Under the pieces are notes generated by a model. That model saw only the letters and a list, made by a program, of their open reading frames with translations. It was not told where the DNA came from and searched no databases. From Candidatus Poribacteria bacterium (GTDB taxonomy: Bacteria > Poribacteria > WGA-4E > WGA-3G), in assembly GCA_007571355.1 (NCBI GenBank), contig RKRO01000290.1:1-5969 (forward strand): DNA of 5,969 bases, in the 5' to 3' direction. Numbering within the stretch: the first letter of the stretch is position 1; the number at the start of each line of letters is the position of its first letter. Positions 1 through 5,969 of the stretch are shown here, in pieces. A program made the position numbers and the translations under genes.

Positions 1-468
1 GAGGAAGAGCAGTTGACACATCTTAAACGGTTTGTCCAACAAAACACCGACGATCCCGAAGCGTGGTACCGACTTGGCAGGATCCAACTGAGGCGGCAGC
101 TGTGGCGCGATGCAACGCAGTCTTTAGAACGTTATGTCACGCTCGCGCCACGAGAGACGCGCGGCTATGAAGCACTCGGCTATGCTCATTTTCAACAACA
201 GAACTATAAACAAGCAACGGCGATGTATCAGAAAGTGATTCAGCAGAAACCGAACGTCGCCACTTACCGGAATAGCCTCGGTGGTGTTTACTTGATGTTA
301 GAACAGTATCCAAAAGCGATAGAACAGTACCAAACTGCTATCCGTTTAAAGTCCTCAGAACCGCGCTTTTATCTAAACCTTTCTAAGGCGTATGAACTTG
401 CCGGGGAACACGCAGAAGCCGCGAAAATTTATCAAGAATATGAACGTCTTACATCAAAATCGAAATAG
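1..468 (+). CDS. TPR-repeat protein, 3' portion (5' end outside window)
   Basis: The reading frame is open from the first base to the TAG at 466-468, giving 155 residues. A TTG at 13-15 lies in frame, but the frame continues upstream of it as Glu-Glu-Glu-Gln and no ribosome site is seen, so I read it as an internal Leu and the gene as cut by the window edge. Four 34-residue tetratricopeptide repeats sit in exact register at about residues 19-52, 53-86, 87-120 and 121-154. Each shows the pattern W/Y-x2-L-G/S near the start, A near position 20 and a closing P or S; PEAWYRLGRIQL and YPKAIEQYQTAI are typical helices. Residues 1-18 look like helix B of a preceding repeat, so the array is longer. 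TPRs are protein-binding scaffolds; the partner is unknown. The stop is 13 nt before the next gene, which implies co-transcription. Family call is secure, specific role is not. Confidence 0.88.
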   Translation, partial: EEEQLTHLKRFVQQNTDDPEAWYRLGRIQLRRQLWRDATQSLERYVTLAPRETRGYEALGYAHFQQQNYKQATAMYQKVIQQKPNVATYRNSLGGVYLMLEQYPKAIEQYQTAIRLKSSEPRFYLNLSKAYELAGEHAEAAKIYQEYERLTSKSK

Positions 469-470
469 GA
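467..470 (+). promoter_or_regulatory. Probable ribosome binding site for the SUMF1-like gene
   Basis: AGGA overlaps the stop of the TPR gene and lies 11 nt before the ATG at 482. It is short and rather far from the start. It supports 482 over the in-frame ATG at 392, which lies inside the TPR gene and would put about 30 polar residues ahead of a signal peptide. Confidence 0.45.
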
Positions 471-481
471 ACAAAACAATT

Positions 482-1306
482 ATGTGGGTTGAAACCCGTG
501 CTTATCTGCTTACAAAATCCGTAATCTTCCTTTTCACAGTCATCGGATTCTTGCCTTATGTGTTCGCTGAACCCGACCTTTGTCTTATCCCTGCTGGTAC
601 CTTTACGATGGGCAGTGATGACGACCTTCCGAATGAAGCACCTGCGCACGAAACCTATCTTGATGCTTATTATATCGGTAAGGCGGAAGTGACCAATGCC
701 GAATATTATCGGTTTTGGCTTGAAAACGGTGGTACCGACAGTGAGCATACCCCTATCAGTTATGGAGAGGCGTTTGGCACCTGGCCCGATGTTGCCAAAA
801 CGAAGCCAAACTATCCGGTTATCGGTGTTTCATGGGATTCCGCTGTTGCCTATGCTGCGTGGCGCGGCATGCGGCTCCCTACCGAAGCGGAATGGGAAAA
901 AGCCGCACGTGGAACCGCGGCTAAGCGGTGGCCCTGGGGGGATACTTTCACACAACGCATCAAGGATACAACTATCCACGCGAACGTTTGGAAACAATCG
1001 GGCGCGCGTTTACAACCAGTCAGAACATACCAAACAGGGGTAAGCCCTTACGGCGCATACGACATGGCGGGCAACGTCTGGGAATGGGTCGCGGACCGGT
1101 ATTCAGATACCTACTATCGTCGCAGTCCGGATCGAAATCCAAAGGGACCAGCGGTTGGAAGCCGGCGTGTTGTAAAGGGAGGTTCATGGTTAAACCCGGA
1201 AATGCTCGCTCGATGTTCCACTCGGATCGGGCAATATCCAGCAATCGGCACCAGTTTCATCGGATTTCGTCTCGCTAAGGACGCAGCACCCACTTATGAA
1301 AAATAA
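482..1306 (+). CDS. Secreted SUMF1/FGE-sulfatase-domain protein, catalytic cysteines absent
   Basis: The product has 274 residues from the ATG at 482. Residues 1-29 form a signal peptide: a hydrophobic core around 14-28 and a likely signal peptidase I site after VFA (A29). The rest is one formylglycine-generating-enzyme-like domain (Pfam FGE-sulfatase, PF03781). Landmarks are IPAGTFTMGS at 36-45, EVTNAEYYRFW at 69-79, the block 111-144 containing GMRLPTEAEWEKAARG, WPWGD at 150-154, AYDMAGNVWEWVADRY at 192-207, VVKGGSW at 230-236 and GFRLAKD at 261-267. True FGEs have two catalytic cysteines just after the GGS(F/Y/W) motif. Here the first aligned position is Asn238 and the second falls near Ala243. 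The only cysteines in the mature part are C34 and C245, so classical formylglycine formation is unlikely. The fold is also used in proteins of other or unknown function. The gene lies 13 nt after the TPR gene and overlaps the next by 11 nt, so translation is probably coupled. Domain call is strong, function is open. Confidence 0.9.
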   Translation: MWVETRAYLLTKSVIFLFTVIGFLPYVFAEPDLCLIPAGTFTMGSDDDLPNEAPAHETYLDAYYIGKAEVTNAEYYRFWLENGGTDSEHTPISYGEAFGTWPDVAKTKPNYPVIGVSWDSAVAYAAWRGMRLPTEAEWEKAARGTAAKRWPWGDTFTQRIKDTTIHANVWKQSGARLQPVRTYQTGVSPYGAYDMAGNVWEWVADRYSDTYYRRSPDRNPKGPAVGSRRVVKGGSWLNPEMLARCSTRIGQYPAIGTSFIGFRLAKDAAPTYEK

Positions 1307-3443
1307 AACGAAACTCTCTCTGATTGTATTTCTTACTTGTGTTTTGCCTCTATTTTCTGTCGCAGCGATTCAGTTCGTCGACGTAACCGAGGAGGCTGGC
1401 ATCCGTTTTCGACACATCAACGGTGCTGAAGGCGCGTTCCACATCCCTGAAACCCTCGGCGCCGGCGGCGCGTTCTTTGACGCAGATAACGATGGCTATC
1501 TTGACATCTACCTCGTCAACAGCGGTTACTGGAACACGGCACCATCGGTAACACAGGCAACGAGCGCACTCTATCGCAACAATCGTGATGGAACTTTTAC
1601 TGACATCACACGGACAGCAGGGGTGGCAAATCTCGGGAACTATGGACAAGGCGTTACCTGTGCAGATTACAATAACGATGGCAACATTGATCTGTATGTA
1701 ACCAATTTCGGAACTAATGTCCTCTATCGCAACAACGGCGACAGCACCTTTACAGATGTCACAGCGTCCGCAGGTGTCGGCGATCCAGGATGGAGCAGCA
1801 GTGCTTGTTTTGTTGATTACAACGCAGATGGGCATCTTGACTTGTTCGTTGTCAACTACCTTGTGTACTCACTTGATGTTCCTTACCTGCCCTGTGGAGA
1901 GGACGGGATACACACCTATTGCCATCCTTCGCTATTTGAAGGCGCGCCAGATAGACTCTATCGCAATAATGGCGACGGTACTTTTACCGATGTCAGTGAA
2001 GCGGCTGGCGTTGGTGGCATCGGTGGTATGTTTTATGGAAAAGGGTTAGGTGTCGTTTCAGCAGATTTCAACAACGACGGGGCCCCCGACCTTTACGTAG
2101 CAAACGACGATACCCGCAACGATTTCTTCTACAATAACGGAGACGGAACATTCAGCGAGATCTCACTCCTCGCGGGGTGTGCTTACAGTTTCAACGGTGT
2201 CGCGCAAGCCGGTATGGGTGTTACCGTCGGAGATTACAACAACGACAGTTGGCTTGATATTTTTGTCACGAACCTCTCTTATGAAACCAATGCCCTCTAT
2301 CGGAACAACGGCGATGGCACCTTCACAGACGTGATTTATGAGGCGCGGCTCGGTAAGGAGAGCTACCTTTACGTCGGGTTCGGCACAGGCCTCTTTGATG
2401 CGGATAGCGACGGATGGTTGGACATTTTCATCGCGAATGGACACATCCTTGACAATATTGAAGACACACACGATATCCTAACCTATCGCCAACCCGATCA
2501 GTTGTTCCGTAATAAAGGCGATGGCACATTTCAGGAGGTCTCCGAGCGGGCTGGTGCCTATTTTCAGAACGTTACGGTCAGCCGAGGCGCACTCTTTGGC
2601 GATTATGATAACGATGGCGACATTGATATGCTCGTCACACAATCCAACGGGCCCGTCACCTTGCTGCGAAATGAAACGGAGACGCAAAATAACTGGGTCT
2701 CCATTAAAACCGTCGGTGTTATCAGTAATCGGGATGGGATAGGTACACGCATCACCTTAACAGTAGGTGAACAGACGCAGATACGAGAAGTCTACCCAGC
2801 GTCAAGTTATCTATCCAGCCACGATACTCGCTGCTATTTTGGGTTGGGTACTCACACAACCGTTGATAGGCTTGATATCCGATGGCAGAGCGGCGTTAGG
2901 CAAGTCTTTGAAAATCTGCCTGCCAATCAAGAACATATCCTCTCTGAATTTGCCGATACACCAGAGGGGACACTCTTCAAAGCCGTGTGGACAGGGGATA
3001 TCTCAACCCTTCGCGATGTGAACATCGATGTAAATCTAAAAGATGCGGTAGGACGGACACCGTTACGCATCGCAGCCGAGAAAGGAGACATCCGAACGGC
3101 GATATTTCTCCTCGAAAATGGTGCGGATGTGAACATAACGGATGCCAACGGCAATACACCCCTGATTTTCATGATCAATAAGACAGGAAATCTGGAGATA
3201 ACCAAACACTTCATTGAAAAAGGCGCAGCAGTAAACACCCAAAACCGGACCGGTGAAACGGCGTTGATGTATGCGGCGTGGCGCGGCTATACGGATATCG
3301 TCGCGCTTCTCCTTGAAAACCGTGCTGATGCCACCTTGAAAAACGGACACGGCGAAACGGCGTTAACACTTGCAGAATCAAAAGGGCACTCGGAAATCGT
3401 AAAGATGCTCAAAGCCCCAGACAAATTATTGAGAAGACAATAG
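1296..3443 (+). CDS. Secreted CRTAC1-like protein: FG-GAP propeller, ASPIC/UnbV domain, ankyrin repeats
   Basis: The product has 715 residues. Residues 1-24 are a signal peptide (MKNKTK, hydrophobic core, cleavage near SVAA). Residues 27-460 hold seven FG-GAP/VCBS repeats, each with an Asp-rich calcium-type loop: DADNDGYLD at 62, DYNNDGNID at 124, DYNADGHLD at 174, DFNNDGAPD at 257, DYNNDSWLD at 313, DADSDGWLD at 368 and DYDNDGDID at 436. Most are followed by an LYRNNGDGTFTDV-like strand. Seven units fit a closed seven-blade beta-propeller. A Cys pair (C200, C209) lies in a longer loop between blade motifs three and four. Residues about 467-548 match ASPIC/UnbV (PF07593), including GIGTRITLTVGEQTQIREVY and the YFGLG segment. 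Residues about 556-708 are ankyrin repeats. The start at 1296 lies inside the end of the previous gene; TAAGGA at 1276-1281 is a possible ribosome site with long spacing. Bacterial CRTAC1-like proteins are exported and of unknown role; binding calcium and protein or glycan partners is inferred. Confidence 0.93.
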   Translation: MKNKTKLSLIVFLTCVLPLFSVAAIQFVDVTEEAGIRFRHINGAEGAFHIPETLGAGGAFFDADNDGYLDIYLVNSGYWNTAPSVTQATSALYRNNRDGTFTDITRTAGVANLGNYGQGVTCADYNNDGNIDLYVTNFGTNVLYRNNGDSTFTDVTASAGVGDPGWSSSACFVDYNADGHLDLFVVNYLVYSLDVPYLPCGEDGIHTYCHPSLFEGAPDRLYRNNGDGTFTDVSEAAGVGGIGGMFYGKGLGVVSADFNNDGAPDLYVANDDTRNDFFYNNGDGTFSEISLLAGCAYSFNGVAQAGMGVTVGDYNNDSWLDIFVTNLSYETNALYRNNGDGTFTDVIYEARLGKESYLYVGFGTGLFDADSDGWLDIFIANGHILDNIEDTHDILTYRQPDQLFRNKGDGTFQEVSERAGAYFQNVTVSRGALFGDYDNDGDIDMLVTQSNGPVTLLRNETETQNNWVSIKTVGVISNRDGIGTRITLTVGEQTQIREVYPASSYLSSHDTRCYFGLGTHTTVDRLDIRWQSGVRQVFENLPANQEHILSEFADTPEGTLFKAVWTGDISTLRDVNIDVNLKDAVGRTPLRIAAEKGDIRTAIFLLENGADVNITDANGNTPLIFMINKTGNLEITKHFIEKGAAVNTQNRTGETALMYAAWRGYTDIVALLLENRADATLKNGHGETALTLAESKGHSEIVKMLKAPDKLLRRQ
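1479..2684 (+). repeat. Seven internal FG-GAP/VCBS coding repeats
   Basis: This stretch encodes residues 62-463 of the propeller protein. The DxDxDG-type loops start near 1479, 1665, 1815, 2064, 2232, 2397 and 2601. The LYRNNGDGTF-type strands start near 1569, 1722, 1956, 2127, 2295 and 2502; a seventh, degenerate strand (LLRNETET) is near 2661. Several strand copies are similar at the DNA level, for example those at 1722, 1956 and 2295, but differ mostly at third codon positions. That suggests old duplications kept by selection on protein, not a recent tandem expansion. Confidence 0.85.
2961..3419 (+). repeat. C-terminal ankyrin repeat array of the propeller protein
   Basis: Residues 556-708 of the 715-residue protein read as about five ankyrin repeats of roughly 33 residues: a degenerate cap (EGTLFKAVWTGDISTLRD), then GRTPLRIAAEKGD with LLENGADVN, GNTPLIFMINKTGN with FIEKGAAVN, GETALMYAAWRGY with LLENRADAT, and GETALTLAESKGH ending in IVKMLKAP. 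The TPL/TAL turns and GADVN ends are the family hallmarks. The reading frame is continuous from ASPIC/UnbV into the array, with no stop or frame change, so this is a true fusion in this assembly. Ankyrin arrays bind proteins; the target is unknown. Confidence 0.88.
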
Positions 3444-3446
3444 GAG
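3442..3446 (+). promoter_or_regulatory. Ribosome binding site for the membrane protein gene
   Basis: AGGAG overlaps the TAG stop of the propeller gene and lies 6 nt before the ATG at 3453. It is the best Shine-Dalgarno match in the window. It fixes the start and links translation of the two genes. Confidence 0.75.
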
Positions 3447-3452
3447 TTCCAA

Positions 3453-5357
3453 ATGCCTTTGACCCGCGGTGTCACCCCGAAATCAGTTACATTAGCACTC
3501 CTCCTAATCCCGATCAACTGCTATTGGATTATGTATACGGAAATGGTCTGGTGGGGACTCTTCCCGACAACGATGTCGCTCTTTTTTAATGCGGTCTTTT
3601 TCCTCTTTGTGATTACACTCCTTAACTTGCTGCTACGACAGGTGAAACGGCAGTGGGCATTGACACACGGCGAATTGCTCGTTATCTATGTGATGCTGTG
3701 TATGGCGAGTGCCGTCGCATCGCACGACCACACGCAAGTGCTTATCCCTATGATCGGGCACGTCTTCTGGTTTGATACGCCTGAGAACGAATGGCGAGAA
3801 CTGCTCCATCGCCACATGCCGACATGGGCGACGGTCCAAAATAAACAGGTTTTGGAGGGTTTTTACGAGGGGCAGTCCACGCTTTACGATATAGAGGTTT
3901 TGCGGACATGGTTAGGCCCGACGTTATGGTGGACAAGCTTTATTGTGGCACTCCTCTTTGTGATGCTGTGCATCAACGTTGTCCTACGGAAACAGTGGAC
4001 AGAACGCGAGAAACTGGCGTATCCAATCATCCAACTCCCGTTAGAGATGACGCGCGACAGCGGTGCGAACTTCTTCCGAGGTAAGCCGTTTTGGACAGCG
4101 TTTATCCTCGTTTCAATCCTGAACCTTATTAACGGATTTAGTTACCTCTTTCCGACGATCCCTATTGTCGGTGTTCGATTTCGGAATATCAGCCAATTTT
4201 TCACTGAAAAGCCGTGGAACGCCATCGGTTGGACACCCTTTTCTATCTATCCGTTTGTCATTGGACTCGGGTTCTTTATGCCACTGGATTTGTCCTTTTC
4301 CTGTTGGTTCTTTTATCTGTTTCGTAAGATGCAACGGGTCGGTGGTGCAATCATCGGGGTTCGCGGTCTACCGGGATTCCCTTATGACCGGCAACAATCC
4401 TTAGGGGCGTATCTCGGACTTGCGATTTTCGCAGTTTGGGCAAGTCGTAAATACCTCGCTGAAGTCTTTAAACAGGTCACCACGGGACGTTCAAGTCTTG
4501 ACGAATCGGTGGAACCGATGCGGTACCGTGCTGCTATTATCGGTATTGTGTTAGGCTGCATCTATCTTATAGCGTTTTCTGTGAAAATAGGCATCAGCAT
4601 TTCACTCGGTATCGCCTTTTTCGTGATGTATTTTGCACTGTCAACAGGGATTACACGTATGCGCGTCGAATCGGGTGCCCCCGCACACGATCTACATTTT
4701 ATGGGACCGGATTACGCTTTGCCGACGATCTTGGGTTCACGTCGTATGGGCGGTTCTAACCTGACGGCACTCTCTTTTCTCTTCTTTTTCAATCGTGCAC
4801 ACCGCAGTCATCCGATGCCTCATCAACTGGAAGGTTTCCAACTCGCTTCACGGGCGCGATTTAATCCGAAACCACTCGTTTGGGTAATGATTTTAGCGGT
4901 AGTTGTCGGTTCAATCGGCTCTTTCTGGGCATATTTGCATGACGTGTATCGGTTCGGGTCCGCCGGAAGTTTTGCACACCACCCTTTCAATCGACTCCAA
5001 CAACAACTCAATTTCCCGACAGGCACAAACATTCCCGAAGTAACCTTTATGGGGATCGGGATGGGGTTCACATTTCTACTGATGTTTCTACGGATGCGTT
5101 TCTTCTGGTGGCCCTTCCATGCTGTCGGTTACGCTGTTTCCGGGGCAGCGGATTGGTGTATGAACTGGCTCTGGATCTCGCTCGTGATTAGCACAGTCGC
5201 AAAATGGCTGATTATTAAACAAGGTGGATTGCAACTACATCGGAAGGCAGCACCCTTCTTCCTGGGTTTGATCCTTGGCGAGTTCGTCGCGGGCAGTTTG
5301 TGGAGTTTCTACGGCATGGCAACGGAGACTCGGATATTTCCATTTAAGGACTGGTAA
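3453..5357 (+). CDS. Polytopic membrane protein, DUF6785/DUF6784-like
   Basis: The product has 634 residues and is very rich in aromatic and aliphatic residues. By eye there are about 12-13 membrane segments, near residues 12-30, 42-61, 75-92, 158-177, 213-232, 265-290, 318-335, 359-378, 381-398, 476-496, 531-547, 567-587 and 600-621. Soluble-looking stretches fall at about 103-155 and 402-470. The latter holds RMRVESGAPAHDLHFMGPDY (402-421), followed by Gly-, Arg- and His-rich sequence and HPMPHQLEGFQLASRARF (453-470); such polar, probably conserved motifs between membrane segments suggest a functional site. I recognise the general pattern as the DUF6785/DUF6784 family of bacterial and archaeal membrane proteins, possibly distantly related to oligopeptide (OPT) transporters; this comes from memory and no substrate is known. 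A strong AGGAG site 6 nt upstream supports the start. It is the last gene of the operon. The membrane call is secure, the family label moderate, and transport is inferred. Confidence 0.8.
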   Translation: MPLTRGVTPKSVTLALLLIPINCYWIMYTEMVWWGLFPTTMSLFFNAVFFLFVITLLNLLLRQVKRQWALTHGELLVIYVMLCMASAVASHDHTQVLIPMIGHVFWFDTPENEWRELLHRHMPTWATVQNKQVLEGFYEGQSTLYDIEVLRTWLGPTLWWTSFIVALLFVMLCINVVLRKQWTEREKLAYPIIQLPLEMTRDSGANFFRGKPFWTAFILVSILNLINGFSYLFPTIPIVGVRFRNISQFFTEKPWNAIGWTPFSIYPFVIGLGFFMPLDLSFSCWFFYLFRKMQRVGGAIIGVRGLPGFPYDRQQSLGAYLGLAIFAVWASRKYLAEVFKQVTTGRSSLDESVEPMRYRAAIIGIVLGCIYLIAFSVKIGISISLGIAFFVMYFALSTGITRMRVESGAPAHDLHFMGPDYALPTILGSRRMGGSNLTALSFLFFFNRAHRSHPMPHQLEGFQLASRARFNPKPLVWVMILAVVVGSIGSFWAYLHDVYRFGSAGSFAHHPFNRLQQQLNFPTGTNIPEVTFMGIGMGFTFLLMFLRMRFFWWPFHAVGYAVSGAADWCMNWLWISLVISTVAKWLIIKQGGLQLHRKAAPFFLGLILGEFVAGSLWSFYGMATETRIFPFKDW

Positions 5358-5426
5358 ATCCCTAAATCCACTTCAACAACTTTTGCGTCTCAAAAACGAA
5401 CCCTATCCAAATATTGCCTGATTTAC

Positions 5427-5464
5427 AACTAACGATAATGAGACCCATTATCAAATTAGTTTTT
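5427..5464 (+). terminator. Candidate intrinsic terminator of the plus-strand operon
   Basis: An inverted repeat lies 70 bp after the membrane protein stop. AACTAA (5427-5432) pairs with TTAGTT (5456-5461), and GATAATG (5434-5440) pairs with CATTATC (5446-5452), around a 5-nt loop; unpaired C and AAA lie between the two stems. A run of five T ends it (5460-5464). The stem is AT-rich and therefore weak, so this is a moderate call. Confidence 0.5.
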
Positions 5465-5486
5465 CCAAAGTAATGATATTTCTCCT

Positions 5487-5520
5487 AAAACCCTTGTGAG
5501 AACTGGGTTTGAAGGGTTTT
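5487..5520 (+). terminator. Second candidate hairpin after the plus-strand operon
   Basis: AAAACCCTT (5487-5495) and AAGGGTTTT (5512-5520) are perfect 9-bp complements around a 16-nt loop. The loop itself contains GGGTTT at 5505-5510, which offers an alternative, shorter pairing with the left arm. On the plus strand the stem ends in TTTT followed by AA, a short tract. It may be a back-up terminator or simply a palindrome. Confidence 0.35.
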
Positions 5521-5753
5521 AATCTCGAAAATCTAATACGCTAATTTGGGGAAGCCGTTTTATGTTCCGAGGAGAGACGCACCTGATAGTTTCAGCAGCG
5601 TTGACATCAGAAAGGGCGTTGTTACCTCTTTAAAAATTCCGATCTGGCACTCGAAATATCTTAACGAAAAGATAAATTTTTGAATGGAAATCGGCGAGCG
5701 GCTAAAAGCAAAATGAGAAAAATTGCCTTGACAAGTTGCGGATGTGAATACGC

Positions 5754-5805
5754 AAAAAAATGGCGAGGTGTTTTGCTTGGGTATTTCCCCAAGGAAACCT
5801 CGCCA
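5754..5805 (-). terminator. Intrinsic terminator of the minus-strand DUF1552-like gene
   Basis: Read on the minus strand, a long hairpin is followed directly by seven T. On plus coordinates, TGGCGAGG (5761-5768) pairs with CCTCGCCA (5798-5805), TTT (5772-5774) with AAA (5795-5797) and CTTGGG (5776-5781) with CCCAAG (5788-5793). The loop is 6 nt, with one G/G mismatch and a 3-nt bulge. The T tract is the complement of the A run at 5754-5760. The hairpin begins 36 nt after the stop of the minus-strand gene. The geometry is that of a classical Rho-independent terminator. Confidence 0.85.
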
Positions 5806-5830
5806 GTGAATATGTGCCAGTGAATATGTG
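5803..5830. repeat. Perfect 14-bp tandem duplication
   Basis: CCAGTGAATATGTG occurs twice with no spacer, at 5803-5816 and 5817-5830. The first three bases overlap the outer arm of the minus-strand terminator hairpin. It looks like a small slippage or duplication event in non-coding DNA between the minus-strand stop and its terminator. Confidence 0.9.
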
Positions 5831-5841
5831 AGAGTGCTATC

Positions 5842-5969
5842 TTAAGAGAGAGCTGACAAACTGCCGGTGCTATCGCCCAATTTTGCCACATCGACATCCA
5901 TACGGTTCAGCATCGACAACCAGAGATTGTTGAGCGGTGTCTCCTTCGGATAACGGATATGACGACCCG
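5842..5969 (-). CDS. DUF1552-like protein, C-terminal 41 residues (5' end outside window)
   Basis: On the minus strand a frame is open from the window edge to TAA at 5844-5842. The 41 residues start GRHIRYPKETPLNNLWLSML and end KLGDSTGSLSALS. The order GRHI-x-YP, then TPLNNLWLSML, then a Met/Val segment, then LGDSTG is the pattern I know from the extreme C-terminus of DUF1552 proteins (PF07586, an HXXSHH-type family common in Planctomycetes and relatives, often encoded beside DUF1592/DUF1588 cytochrome-like proteins). Only the tail is visible, so catalytic motifs and any export signal cannot be checked. It converges on the plus-strand operon and has its own terminator 36 nt downstream. The reading frame is well supported; the family call rests on a short segment. 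Confidence 0.72.
   Translation of the reverse strand, partial: GRHIRYPKETPLNNLWLSMLNRMDVDVAKLGDSTGSLSALS

Larger units (their letters stand above)
5358..5841. other. Intergenic region between convergent genes
   Basis: This 484-bp stretch separates the end of the plus-strand operon from the end of the minus-strand DUF1552-like gene. It is more AT-rich than the genes and holds three hairpins and a 14-bp tandem duplication, listed separately. A frame at 5546-5683 (plus strand) stays open for 45 codons, but only a TTG is available as a start and no ribosome site precedes it. A 23-codon ATG frame at 5562-5633 also lacks a convincing ribosome site. I do not call either a gene. No tRNA, riboswitch or promoter could be supported. 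Confidence 0.7.

Noticed and set aside
13..15. TTG as the start of the TPR gene
   Set aside because: The frame is open to the window edge, the residues before it continue a TPR-like helix, and no Shine-Dalgarno sequence precedes it.
392..481. N-terminal extension of the SUMF1-like gene to the ATG at 392
   Set aside because: It lies inside the TPR gene, adds a polar, basic stretch before a clear signal peptide, and has no ribosome site.
1338..1340. Cys15 of the propeller protein as a lipoprotein lipobox
   Set aside because: The residue before it is Thr, not Gly, Ala or Ser, and a better signal peptidase I site lies near residue 24.
1350..1835. 161-codon minus-strand frame opposite the propeller gene
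   Set aside because: It is Val/Ile/Cys-rich mirror sequence of the repeated Asp/Asn codons on the plus strand; the plus-strand frame has clear domains.
5562..5633. 23-codon ATG frame
   Set aside because: Too short, no proper ribosome site, and it overlaps another open frame of equal weakness.
5728..5733. TTGACA as a -35 promoter element
   Set aside because: No -10 box at usual spacing: the sequence 17 nt on is CGCAAA, and it points into the convergent terminator.
5661..5897. 78-codon minus-strand frame overlapping the terminator
   Set aside because: It runs through the intrinsic terminator and the tandem repeat and is out of frame with the DUF1552-like tail it overlaps.

Overview
The window looks like a piece of a bacterial genome from a little-cultured lineage. 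The family mix is a secreted SUMF1-like protein, a CRTAC1-type FG-GAP/ASPIC-UnbV protein, a large DUF6785-like membrane protein and the tail of a DUF1552-like protein. I associate this mix with Candidatus Poribacteria and neighbouring Planctomycetes-like or Latescibacteria-like groups. That is a recollection of family distribution, not something measured here. Base composition is intermediate, coding is dense, and no rRNA, tRNA, CRISPR array or transposase gene is seen.

Layout. Positions 1-5357 hold four closely packed plus-strand genes: (1) the 3' part of a tetratricopeptide-repeat (TPR) protein, 1-468; (2) a secreted SUMF1/FGE-like domain protein, 482-1306; (3) a secreted protein with a seven-blade FG-GAP/VCBS propeller, an ASPIC/UnbV domain and a C-terminal ankyrin array, 1296-3443; (4) a 634-residue polytopic membrane protein of the DUF6785/DUF6784 type, 3453-5357. 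The junctions are a 13-nt gap, an 11-nt overlap and a 9-nt gap, so they very probably form one operon that begins upstream of the window.

Positions 5358-5841 are intergenic. They carry two weak hairpins suited to end the plus-strand operon and one long hairpin with a seven-T tract that fits an intrinsic terminator on the minus strand. A perfect 14-bp tandem duplication lies beside that last hairpin. Positions 5842-5969 are the last 41 codons of a convergent minus-strand gene whose end resembles the C-terminus of DUF1552 proteins.

How the genes may work together (inference). Two products have clear Sec-type signal peptides and one is a multi-pass membrane protein, so the operon appears to build something at the cell envelope: repeat scaffolds (TPR, propeller, ankyrin), a SUMF1-fold protein without the catalytic cysteines, and a transporter-like membrane protein. 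No substrate or enzymatic reaction can be read from the sequence. The most unusual items are the propeller-ASPIC/UnbV-ankyrin fusion and its tight coupling to the SUMF1-like and membrane proteins.
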